A DNA stretch of 64,000 nt from Branchinecta lynchi (lineage: Eukaryota; Arthropoda; Branchiopoda; Anostraca; Branchinectidae), in NCBI GenBank assembly GCA_023053575.1, contig JAKZAP010000005.1:9052001-9116000 (forward strand), in the 5' to 3' direction. Every line of letters starts with the position of its first letter. The first letter of the stretch is position 1. Below, piece after piece: positions 54,701 to 64,000 of the stretch. A program made the translations under genes and the position numbers. The notes beneath the pieces are model-generated. The model saw only the letters and a program-made list of their open reading frames with translations, did no database searches and was not told the DNA's origin.

Positions 54701-54943
54701 CACATCGTAGGCTCTGGCTCGAGGACAAGCAAAAACCATCCTTATCGGCCCCAAGAAAGAGTTCTACGAACTTTCCAAAATGTAATGTCATATTCCTAAA
54801 TTCGGCCTAAGGTCCACACTTTCCGTAAAAACCGCACAGGTTAGACCCTTACCAGTTACCAGGAATAAAATGAAATTGGAGTCACAGAAAAAAAAAAAAA
54901 AAAAATTAACGAGGACAAAACCAAAGTGTTGTTCTCGCAACAC
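51787..54943 (+). mobile_element. XY-family repeat, copy c (both ends present)
   Basis: Left head AGACCTACGTTGCTTGGCAA with hairpin ACGTTGC-TTG-GCAACGT, then AAGTGTTGCGAGAGCAACGC (51847-51868) and TTTGGTTTTGTTTC. The right end CAAAACCAAAGTGTTG then TTCTCGCAACAC (54914-54943) is its inverse, so TIRs of about 29 bp. The inside has X core units of 133-152 bp, a second partial head at 53338, and the Y part from about 54060. A hAT-like element is nested at 52668-53288. No transposase. Confidence 0.7.
52668..53288. mobile_element. hAT-type non-autonomous element, perfect 8-bp TSD
   Basis: Ends CAGTGACGCCATTT and AAATGGCGCCACTG are inverted repeats (one mismatch). AGTGTGTA is duplicated exactly (52660-52667 and 53289-53296). 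G/C-runs lie just inside both ends. It interrupts XY sequence, which resumes with CTTACTACTGAAGTTG. Confidence 0.88.
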
Positions 54944-56074
54944 AAATAATACTGGTAAAATAGCTACAAAGATACATGTGTATTGCCTCGTGGTTAGATG
55001 CCGCAAAAGCGCTGTAATTGCTTGAGGGAGCCTCGAATGATAAAGAACGCCCTGGGAACTTTTATTTAAGAGTTTTAACTTGCTGGTCTTTTCGGATCAT
55101 TCTTCGGCTTCTGCGTCTGAAATCGGCTCCAGCACCGATCTGGAGCTGGTCCGATTCCATAAAGTCTTGAATGTCTTGAATTCTGAACAGACCGACCGAG
55201 TCCCAAAACAGCGATCTTAAAACTGTTATTTTTAATTTAGGAATAATTCTTACTTTCAGGATGCAAGTTAACTAGAGGATTTGAATCGCCTAGTTTTACT
55301 TTTAGTGTTGGCACAATTTTATACGACATTGCTTCTGTACGTTCACGCAAACAATTCTAAACTGATCAAGAAACTCTACAATAATATTCCTTTCAAAATC
55401 TTTTCCGTGGTTAATCCTATGCCTCATTATTAGTCCGTCGTCAGTCAGTCATAGTCCGTTGTCCCAGGATGATTTTGGCGTCCCCCGTGGACTGTTTCAG
55501 CCGTCGGCATTTTGAGCCATCAAAATTTCGGACGTTTCGATTTCGGGTGTTCGACCTGAATTGTGGGCATTTTGATCGTGGGCATTCTTAGCTTGGGCAT
55601 TGTGTGAGTGGGCAAAGAGATCGTGGTGATTTTGGGAACCACCCTGTTCTAGCACGTATTTCATAGCGACTGACACTACTCGGTAGCCGAGAATAATACT
55701 AAAAATGTGGCCAGAAATAGGATGTGGACGCTACCAGCACTGTAAATTTCGCTAATAAACCACGTAAGAAGCGGGCCTTATTTGCCATAATTTGTTTGTC
55801 TGTGTTTCGTAGAAGGAAGCGATTCTTTCTTTTGGTTCTTCCTATGGGATCACCGAGGTGAGTAATCGATTCTGCCGAACTTGTCCGAGAACTACCAAGT
55901 CCGGTTGGAACATTCCTAACAGAAGCGGTATTGCATTCCTTTCCTCGGTCGACCGGATATTTCCTTTCTGTGGAGCCTACTATATTTTGGGTTAGTGAAT
56001 TGTTCCTGATCGTCAGGGTAACGGCTTCCTTCATTAGGCTATCACTGTCCTTGTGACAGCTGGCAGACTTGATG
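54944..56074. other. Mostly unassigned; GGGCATTTTG short repeats
   Basis: At 55495-55630 a 14-18-bp degenerate repeat of the kind GTCGGCATTTTGAG / GTGGGCATTTTGATC occurs about eight times; it is the reverse of the AAAATGCCCACGAC repeats at 50650-51260. No gene recognised. Confidence 0.5.
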
Positions 56075-56500
56075 AGAGAGAGATAGGTTTATTTAAACAA
56101 GATCGTAGCTGACAGCTAATTTGCGTTGCTTCACTATACTAAATAACAAACTATCACACAAAAACAAAAAAGAAAAAAATATCACTCGGCTTTGTTTAGC
56201 GAATCCGTAAAAAAAGGTACACACGAATTTGCGTGGTGGTTCGTTCGCGACGCTACTGGAATCAGTTTATTTTGGTGACGCGTACGGTTGTTGGGCGGTG
56301 CAGTGGGTGGTAAGATGTCTCGATGCTGGAGTTTGGAGAGAAGAAACTTCCCAAACCTCAGGATAATCTGCTCGTATCTTTGGGCCAACGTGGGGAGATC
56401 GAGTTTAGCAAGCGCTTCACCATAAGATAGCTGTCGATCGCCAATAATAATCAACAAAGCCCGCTTTTGCACCGAAAGCCCGCTTTTGCACACTTTTGCA
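56075..56500 (-). mobile_element. LINE3: Jockey-like RT C-terminal fragment
   Basis: The minus-strand frame 56182-56493 reads LSVQKRALLIIIGDRQLSYG, EALAKLDLPTLAQRYEQII, RFGKFLLSK and DSLNKAE. QKRAL.II.G..SY.EAL..L.LPTL..R is the standard C-terminal text of Jockey/CR1-type RTs. Only about 100 codons survive, followed by a 3' UTR that ends near 56075. It differs from LINE1 and LINE2. Confidence 0.75.
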
Positions 56501-57509
56501 ACTTTTAACAGCCGGTTTGGAAAAGGAAGGTAGCTACAGAATACGGCAGGGCCTAAAGGAGTTAATTCGGAAGCATTGTTGCATTCGCGTTCTCATCGAC
56601 GACCAAGTAGCTAGCTTAAACCAGGACTTGGCATGGCCGTGGGATCATCTAGTGGTGCGATTCGGAAGTAAATCAATAGCCGTTGACGAAATAGATTTAA
56701 GTAGAAGAATAAAAGACAATAGAAATTACTAAAAAAGAAATGAGCTAGATACTTAGGCTAGAACGAGCTAGAAATTCTTTCAACAATTCGTCTCGATGAT
56801 TTTATTCGACTTCTGCTAAGAAATTTGGCATACTTTGAATGAGGAAAGATGTGTATACAAAGCTTATTACTGAGCCTGCGACTTCAAAGTCAAGGGTTAC
56901 CCACTCCACCTGATGTACACGTTTTTCCGGCACCGACCGAAACCAGCGGTTCCAGCACCGGTGCCGGTCATAAATTAGGAAAATCCCGTTTGTAAACATG
57001 TTTATTTTAATGTTCTCACTCGTGGCTACCGGTTCGAACTGGTATAAGCCGGTGGTGGCACCGAAAAGGCATCGGGCACTTGCTGGACACTAAAATTGAG
57101 AGTGGACAACCCCTCGGTTAAAGGGCTAATTCTTTGTAGCAATGCAGTAATACTCTTGGTGACTATCTCTCCTTGCCAATGCAAAATCTCCGGCCTCTCC
57201 GGGTAGCTAGTGGAAGAAAGGCAGAAGTGGTGTTACAGCTGCTACCAAAGATCGCGGTGATTGATTGACACAGGATGAGTCGTTGAGTTTGAGTCGTACG
57301 GACACCCTTACTCCTTCTTCCTGAGGGTCAATGGCGTGTTTTGGACTTAGTGCACCTTTCTTCGGGCCGACTTGGCTATTAGTAAACAGTAGCGTACACC
57401 TCAGGCGACTTTAACTGTGTTGGCAACAGTTTGTTTTTGTCCCTTTTCCTGGTCCACCGATTTCTGCCCGATGACCGATGATGGTAATTTAAGAGTATTG
57501 TGTATACGG
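56501..57509. other. Mostly unassigned; two shared repeats
   Basis: The CCGGT-rich repeat (56880-57110, compare 49060-49205) and the inverse of the 17161-17420 repeat (57160-57340). No gene recognised. Confidence 0.45.
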
Positions 57510-57640
57510 GAAGTGTTGAACTTTTGAAACCTTCATAAGACTCTTGCCCGGGGCCAAAAGCTTCGTTTTCGCTTGTCTCCGACTCAAAGTCTACAGCTTG
57601 CGAAGTGAAGCAATGACAAAGAAACTGGTCCATGGATATG
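57510..57640 (+). mobile_element. XY-family fragment (Y part)
   Basis: AAGACTCTTGCCCGGGGCCAA and CTTGCGAAGTGAAGC-type text parallels 10610-10710 of copy b. Decayed. Confidence 0.45.
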
Positions 57641-58149
57641 GAAAGCTACGGAGAGTATAATGCTAACTTAGTATTATAAGATTAAATCGCAAGTTTCCAT
57701 CTTTCATGACGCCCTCGATTCACGAGGATCAAGTTGAACTGGCTCAGTCAAAGTTGTAATATTTTTTTTAAAATCCCTTCTTCCGTTCTTCTGTTAAAAA
57801 GTTTCAGGGGTGAAAACTTGATTTTCATGAGTACACTAAGTTAAAGTAGCCTATACGGATGAAAAACAGCAACAAGGGCTTCTATAGCCCTTGTGTAGTT
57901 TATTAGAGATAGAGAACAAGACATGTAGGCTACCGGTGAAAGTTAAGTCCAAAAAAGAACAGGATAGGGCGTACCTGGCCGTAAAATCGATTTTCTTGTT
58001 CAGGTCATCTTGAGAAGGTGGACAAACAAGTTAAAAGAGCCGCGACAGTCTAGAAATCCATTCGACTATGAAGTACCGAAACTCTCCCGTCAAGTCTTTT
58101 AAGGGAACTGACTCAATAGCGCTAGGTTCGTCGTAACCTAATAAACGGT
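57641..58149. other. Unassigned; one hairpin
   Basis: ACAAGGGCT-TCTAT-AGCCCTTGT near 57871-57893 forms a 9-bp stem. Nothing else recognised. Confidence 0.4.
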
Positions 58150-58215
58150 AGCGAAGAAACGAAACCAAAGCTTGCTGCAAACAGTTCACGTTGTCAGGCA
58201 ACGTAGATCTATTTC
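58150..58215 (-). mobile_element. XY-family head fragment
   Basis: Reversed head: GCGAAGAAACGAAACCAAAG, then CACGTTGTCAGGCAACGTAG. Only the terminal hairpin area is left. Confidence 0.5.
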
Positions 58216-58469
58216 TGCGCTAAAGCACTCAGCTCTGTTATGGAGATATATGTTAGCAATTAGTCCTCCTAGTTCGTCCCTCCCCATCATCGACGTTTCT
58301 ATCTCTTCGGTTCTCGTTCCCACCATTAAATTTTCATGACGTAGGTCCTAGCTCCAGTTAGCTGCTATGCCAATCCAAGGTCAGGCTCTGACTATTTCAT
58401 CAAAGCGTTTGGCTATGGAATTCGTCCGGAGCCTGACAGAGTCGTGTTGCCTTTGGTTCGAGCAGGACC

Positions 58470-58883
58470 CAGGGTTGCCACCGCCTTGGATTTATCCATG
58501 AAAACATGGATTTTCCGACCCCTGCCATGGATATTGGAAATGCCATGGATTTCCATGGATTTGCTTTCAAAGAACATGTATTTCTCGTAAAATTATGGAT
58601 TTTGCTTCGGAATCATGAGTTTTACTTTTTTTTCACACAGGATAAAATTCGGGAAAAACTATTCTTGTGCGGTCCGAAATGGGTTCGGGCACTACAGGAA
58701 GGCATCCCACAGGACGCAGAATCGAGCATCATTCGGGAGAAAATAAAATTCACCGCAACGGTAATACGTGCGTTTTTGCGTAACGAAGACTTATTCGCCG
58801 TAAGATGGCACCGAGAGCGGCACATTTTTGGTCCCTTTGGCAACAATGCTTGCCATGGATTTTTTTCTTTGGTGGCAACCCTG
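58470..58883. mobile_element. hAT-type MITE (CAGGGTTGCCACC ends)
   Basis: Left end CAGGGTTGCCACC, right end GGTGGCAACCCTG, exact inverse. Flanks GCAGGACC (58462-58469) and GCAGTACC (58884-58891) differ at one base, a near-perfect 8-bp TSD. The left interior repeats CATGGATTT. An internal 142-codon frame starts in this repeat and is not convincing as a protein. Confidence 0.85.
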
Positions 58884-59280
58884 GCAGTACCCTCCTTCGT
58901 GTCAACGTATGGTAAAGATCGGTTCAATATTTAGCAGGGACTCATTGTTCTGTATAATAATAATATTTTTCTTATAGTAATTGTATTCAAAGCCAAAGGC
59001 CATATACAAACAAATACACATAAAACAACAAAACAGGATAACTTCACACGAGCAATGTGTAGTATCTCTTACAATCATACACGATTTCACTAAGTAGACT
59101 AACCAGTTCAAATCCTCCACGGCTAGGATGCCCGGGACTTTACTGGGCATGTGAATTCCAGCTTAGCTAGGATGTGTGATGTCTGGAATAGCAGCTTGGA
59201 TAGAGATGTTTGGATCGGCTGCGGCCGATTTAGCATTCCTTTGTTCCCTTTATCTGGTTCCCTGGCTGATCCTGGGACTA
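58884..59280. other. Unassigned stretch
   Basis: Nothing recognised. Confidence 0.4.
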
Positions 59281-59449
59281 CACTGTAAAAAATTTCTCCG
59301 CAAAATTTTAAAGTTCACTGCAGTATTTGCTACTCCGATTCATCTTATCTCTATTTGGTATTAATCTTATCTGCGTAGAGATAAGAATAGTCCGAGTAGC
59401 AAATACTGCAGTTAACCTTAATCTTTATACGGAAAAGCTTTTTACAGTG
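59281..59449. mobile_element. Tc1/mariner-type foldback MITE
   Basis: Ends CACTGTAAAAAA..CTCCG and CGGAAAAGCTTTTTACAGTG pair imperfectly. TA lies on both sides (59279-59280, 59450-59451). The inner arms GCAGTATTTGCTACTC / GAGTAGCAAATACTGC are perfect complements. A second, half copy is at 17200-17278. Confidence 0.78.
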
Positions 59450-60109
59450 TACTGTAATCCAGGAACTTTAGCTTCGTCTACCACGCGGTCATCGTCACGA
59501 CTACTCCTTTGAGTCGGAGACATGAGGACATTAAGACTAGGTTATGCGAGGCTCGTGAAAGAAATCCTCTGTACCTTATCCTCTACAAGTCGGAGACTCC
59601 TGCCGTCCCGGAACTTATACCGACAATTTATTTCTCCTGAACGGTGTGTTGAATAAAACCTGTAACTTAATTAGTCCGGGGAAGTTTAGTGAGAATGAGA
59701 TAGGATAAGAGGAGATGGAATTAAAGAGAAACTTTCGTGTTATCACATTTTCTAGGAGGCACACGACAGGGTTTCGACTGTCTTGCTAAGAACTCGGTGG
59801 TCCGAGAGAAAGTACTAAGCACAACGTTACCCGTGACATAAGGAAGATCCTCTTTACCCAAACCAGTGAGTTGATCGTCTTCAGGGATTCTTAGTATTTT
59901 TTTCCAATAAACCCCATATATAATCTAATCTAATCTGTAAAGCTGAGTTTGTATATATACTGCAGACGTAGGCCAATTAAAAGTATTTAGCGTTAATTTT
60001 GGGAAGTGGCTAGCTGATAAGTCATGTTTAAAATGAGTTAATTAAAAGTATATCGAAGAAATTCCAATACGATCCGGCCAGCGCTGTACAAGATTTGAAT
60101 GAATTGCGA
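59450..60109. other. Unassigned; possible LINE 3' tail at 59890-59937
   Basis: CCAATAAACCCC then ATAATCTAATCTAATCT reads as a polyadenylation signal followed by a pentanucleotide tail on the plus strand, as in CR1-type 3' ends. No coding text upstream was recognised. Confidence 0.4.
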
Positions 60110-61220
60110 TTTTTGGGATCCCAAAACGTAAGGATACCTATGACATCGCAAAAGTTGTCCGTCCGTCCGTCCGTCTGTAAGCACGATAACTCTCGAAGGG
60201 AATGAGATATTTTGATGAAACTTGGTGTGAGGGTTCGTTGGGTCGTCGGACCAGTCAAGTTCGTAGATGGGCTTTGTAGCCCTACATTTAGGGGTGGGGG
60301 AGGGGGTTCAAATTAAGGGGCAAACAAAATATTTTGAAACAGCTAATGTGATAGTCGATTATAAGGTAAGGAGACATGCTGAACACGATGGTGAAAACCA
60401 TTTTGTCATCGGACAAGTAGTTCGCCCGGAATCCGGCCAAAACCGGAAAGTTTGTTGAAAGTAAAAGTTTTATTTGAGGTTGATTAGATGTTCGATTTAG
60501 AGGAAGGACGACATGCTGAAGACGATGGCGAAAACTATGTTCTCGATGGAATCCGGCCCAAACCGGAAAGTTTGTCAAAATTAAAAGTTTTATTTGGAGT
60601 TGATTAGATGTTCGATTTAGGGCAAGAAGACATACTGAACACTTATGTGAAAACCATTTTCTACCCGGACATGTAGTTCGCCCGGAATCCGGCTAAAATC
60701 GGAAAACTGTTGGAAGTTAAAGTTTTATTTCTAGTTGATTAGATAGGCTATTTAGGGGTAAGAAGAGATGCTGAGTCCCTGTATGACAATCATATTTTAC
60801 GCGGACATATAGTTCGACCAGAATCCGGCTGGAGTCGGAAAATTTGTTATAAGCTTAATTCTTATTTGAAGTTGATTAGATGTGCATTACTGGGGAAAGA
60901 AGATACCCTGATTTCGTCTTTGAGCTTTCTTTTTTCGCCGGACAAGTAGTTCTGGAGTTCGGCCGAAACCGGGAAATTGGCAGAAGTGGCAGGAAGTTTT
61001 CGTCAAAACAGATATGACTTATATGACTACACACATGCTGAATTCATATCTGAACTTGGTTTTCTCAGGTGATTAGCTATTTGGCCTTAATCTGTTTCTG
61101 AATTTTAATTGTAAAAATGTTCAAGGAGTCTGGCGATGACTGGATCTGGCTAAGACAAGACCCAGTTGTCTGGATCAGATATTGAATTTTTGGGATCCCA
61201 TCGAAACCTTTGGTCTTGTT
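60110..61220 (+). mobile_element. G-family repeat, copy G10 (complete ends)
   Basis: Start TTTTTGGGATCCCAAAACG, (GTCY)n at 60157-60177, TGATGAAACTTGGTGTGAGG, about six core units (CCCGGAATCCGGCCAAAACC and similar), end GGGATCCCATCGAAACC..TTTGGTCTTGTT. The cleanest short copy of the family. Confidence 0.8.
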
Positions 61221-62314
61221 TTTAAATATGTTATTTTTTTGTTGAAAACCGTCGTTTTTCTACAGAAAAAGTCTATACTCTAGTATGGGCCTCCGTCGCA
61301 GCGCCGGGGGCGAGAGAAGCTTCAGAAAACTGTTCGTGTGTGCAGTGGCGGACGTAGAAAATAGAAAGCCAGCGCTCGTTAACGACTGGTTGAGTTTCAG
61401 TAGGGATGTTCGTGTCCTCTAGTGGAGCTGCGATTTGACTGCGTGTCACTTTTTCAAAGTTCGCGCATTACTCTCTTGAGTTATTTTGCTCTGCCGTACT
61501 GTGACATGGCTTACGGCCGGGCCCGACTACAGTCACGCCTGGTAATAGTGCCGGCAATAATACTATTTTACGGTCGAAATTGGGAAGAAAAGACGATGAA
61601 AGGTAAAATAGTCGAGACGGAAAAATCCATCTCCGACATTTTGAAACGTAACTTTGGACATGGACCACAGTCGCTGACTTTGGCAAGTTTCATTTACCGA
61701 CGAGTGATGATGTTGGTAATATTATTACCAACATGTTCTATTATCTATTATTACCAATTTCTTTGTTCCAAGTGTGACCAGGATGAAACGTAAAGAGTTG
61801 GTAATAACCAAATTACGTACAGATGCGATTGAATGTGGTCCGGGAATTAAGGAGAGAATAGTCGTTCAACTTAACGGAACAGTCTTTTATGGAGTTATAT
61901 CCTAAACATTATATCACTTGCAACGTCTAGACCCCCCCCCCCCCCCACACACCCAAGACCCAAGATGAAGCCACGACTCGATCCGACCGCTGGGTCATCT
62001 AGCGGTGCGGGATGGAAGTGCCCGACATGGGGGAGGATGGAATCATAGTTTGACTCTGGATCTAATGTTTTTATTATAGCAGGCATATGGAAAATGTGTC
62101 GAAAAATTAAACTAATTATTTGCATTATCGATTTCTGTAAGTATTTTGTATTAAGGATGTAAACTAGATCTAGACTAGTAAACTAAACTAACGCCGTAAA
62201 TTATACTAAATTCGTTATAGTGATTTCTTAAAGATTCTGAGACTGAGCTAAATAATATTCAGCTTCCGAGACCAAACAATTTCAAACTGGCCGATGATTT
62301 CTTATTCCAACATA
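61221..62314. other. Unassigned stretch
   Basis: A plus-strand frame of 123 codons (61422-61793) shows no recognisable domain. A C-run at 61931-61945. CAGTGGCGGACGTAG at about 61340 looks like one end of a hAT-type element, but no partner end was found. Confidence 0.4.
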
Positions 62315-63711
62315 CAGGGGCGTCGCAAGGGTGCAGCACCCCCCTACCTTTTTGAGATTCGGTAAAAATTTTGGGCCGCAGTCCCAAAATTTGACTAAAA
62401 TTGTTCGGTATTTTTCGATAACAGAACTATTCGATATATTTACGGGAATTCGGAAGTTATACAGAATCCTAAATAGTCTATCGGTACGATTCTCTTCGGT
62501 ATAATGGTCAGGATTCGGTATAATTGCCAGTATTCGGTAGTTATCACGAATTTGGTGAGAGAATTATTGAAATCATTTGATAATGTTTCGGTGCTTGAAC
62601 TATCTGGTATATTTATGGAGATTCGGTAGTACCAGGGTAGTACACAGAATCCCGAAGAAGCTATGGGTACAAAATTATTCGGTATCATGATTGGGACTCG
62701 GTAATTTATTCGGTAGAATTTTCAGGTTTAGGAAGTTAACCACGAATCCCAAGTTTTGTTCCAGTTTCGACGAAAGTGTACCGAATATGAATATTGTTCA
62801 GTAGTCTTTCGATACCAAAACAATTCGGTATGATTCCCGGATACGGTTAATATACAGAATTCCAAACATGCTATCGGACCAAAACTTATTCGGAATAGTA
62901 ACTGGGATTCGGTAATTTATTCGCTATAATTGGCAGGATTCGGAAGTTACCACGAACCTCGAAACTCGGAAGAGGTCGAGTGAAGCACTGGTCACTGACA
63001 AAAGGGTTGATCTATGATTTCATCGATAATCCTTACTTTTATTTTGGATCCCAAAAAGAATATCTAATCATAAATATTTCGAAAATTCAGTCTGCAGCGC
63101 CTTCCGTAATATTCTATATTTTGATGAAGGGCGCTTGATTTGACTGGAGTTTTAAGCCAGTTTTAGGATTGAGATTTCGAAACATTAAAAGCTAGGTTTT
63201 GGATGGAATTTAAATTTGGCAGAAAAAGGCAAAAAAAAATCGCGCCTGCGGCGCTCACTTTATGTGATTATGGGTAGTATATTGACTAGACTACAGTTGC
63301 TGCTGCTGCCGGAACGTCGCTCCATCCGTTCCTGGAACTTCTTAGTGTCTCTGTATTTAATCCACGGTAGAATTTGTAAGACAAGCGGTTAAATTTTAGC
63401 CTAAAGGACAACAAAAATTGGATTTCGAAAATTTTCGCCTGCGCGGATCGATTGAATTTTCTATTGCCGATAATAGATAGAAGCTGTTACTGCAGTCATA
63501 CCCGGTGTGCTTTGCAAAAACGCCGCCAAATAGTTGGCTTATCGCCTTTCATGCTGCCATTTATTGTTACTCTTCCAACGTAATCCTTTTTCTTCCATAA
63601 TTTAAAGCTCGAATTCTCAGTTTTTAGGATTCGGTAATATTTTTGACAGATTCGGTAAAATTTTGGATCTGCACCCCCCCCCCCACCCAAAATGCACTTG
63701 CGACGCCCCTG
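62315..63711. mobile_element. hAT-like non-autonomous element, 1.4 kb
   Basis: Left end CAGGGGCGTCGCAAGGGTGC and right end GCACTTGCGACGCCCCTG are inverted repeats with one gap. Flanks CCAACATA (62307-62314) and CCGACATA (63712-63719) differ at one base, an 8-bp TSD. The interior is full of degenerate GGGATTCGGTAATTTATTCG-like units (62340-63000) and has no transposase. C-runs lie near both ends. Confidence 0.8.
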
Positions 63712-64000
63712 CCGACATATCTAAACGTACACATGGTGACATACTTAGTTGTTTCAATCCTCTTACACGCCACTCGATCTTCTAGAAAGTTTTAGTAATA
63801 TTTTGACCAGCGCCAGGAGATACATGAATAGTTAATTAGCAATCGTTCATGAGCGAATTGTGTTCAAATAATTTGTGGATAACGTTGGCTACCGTGAGGA
63901 TTTGGGTGAAAACAAAGGTAACAGTGTATTCGTAAAAATCTGACCCATCGAAAAATGATGATGCCTCCGACCTTCTCGCCCCAGATGAATCAAATACTTT
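63712..64000. other. Unassigned right edge
   Basis: Nothing recognised. Confidence 0.4.

Noticed and set aside
58506..58934. 142-codon plus-strand frame
   Set aside because: It lies almost wholly inside a MITE and starts in its CATGGATTT repeats; it ends past the right TIR.
1..64000. tRNA and rRNA genes
   Set aside because: No TTCGANNC T-loop with matching acceptor arms and no conserved rRNA core motifs were noticed on reading; a covariance-model scan would be decisive.

Overview
The window looks like a transposon-saturated stretch of an invertebrate animal genome. No prokaryotic signals, operons, CRISPR arrays, rRNA or tRNA genes were recognised. Almost every recognisable coding segment belongs to a retroelement (LINE or Penelope-like) and is broken. 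Most of the rest is short inverted-repeat transposons with target-site duplications, plus long interspersed repeats that carry tandem cores. The one convincing piece of a cellular gene is an exon of a class A GPCR (TM6-TM7, with plausible splice sites) at 42048-42307 on the minus strand. Hammerhead ribozyme cores next to a Penelope-like element, the GPCR style and the repeat types fit a cnidarian or another early-branching or marine invertebrate. That placement is inference.

Layout. 1-3.6 kb: a coding-like remnant and the first copy of repeat family G. 3.6-8.0 kb: a nearly complete but decayed CR1/Jockey-type LINE (minus). 8.4-8.7 kb: the 3' end of another LINE. 8.9-14.2 kb: families XY and G in alternating orientation. 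14.3-16.4 kb: a tandemly duplicated unit carrying a 24-bp minisatellite. 17-23 kb: small inverted-repeat elements, hammerhead remnants and a 92-bp tandem repeat. 23.6-25.0 kb: the longest G copy. 28.2-31.3 kb: a 5'-truncated Penelope-like element between two oppositely oriented G fragments. 31.8-37.7 kb: a Z element abutting a G copy that is split by a 4.07-kb modular insertion. 38.7-41.8 kb: a second LINE (minus) with two younger elements inside it. 42.0-42.3 kb: the GPCR exon. 42.5-48.5 kb: Z and G repeats. 49.4-50.1 kb: a long inverted-repeat transposon. 50.3-54.9 kb: tandem duplication, a small transposon and XY. 56-64 kb: a LINE fragment, several small transposons, another G copy and a 1.4-kb hAT-like element.

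Four repeat families are defined here from internal comparison. G starts with TTTTTGGGATCCCAAAAC, then a (GTCY)n microsatellite, then a roughly 137-bp tandem core, and ends GGGATCCCATCGAAACC..CTTTGGTCTTGTT. Z starts with a hairpin with a TTCG loop, then a GTCY-type microsatellite, then a longer tandem core; it shares GATGAAACTTGG with G. XY has hairpin-forming inverted ends (GTGTTGCGAGAGCAACAC) and a roughly 140-bp core. The modular insert at 32844-36914 is built from A and B modules in which every B module ends in the same GC-rich hairpin. The G and Z plan (palindromic ends, tetranucleotide microsatellite, tandem core) resembles the bivalve 'pearl', the dipteran mini-me/INE-1 and the Helentron-associated elements.

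Nesting gives a relative history: MITE and retroposed copies sit inside LINE2, the modular insert inside a G copy, hAT-like elements inside XY and Z, and the Penelope-like element next to G fragments. Family names, coordinates and module borders are read by eye and may be off by a few bases.
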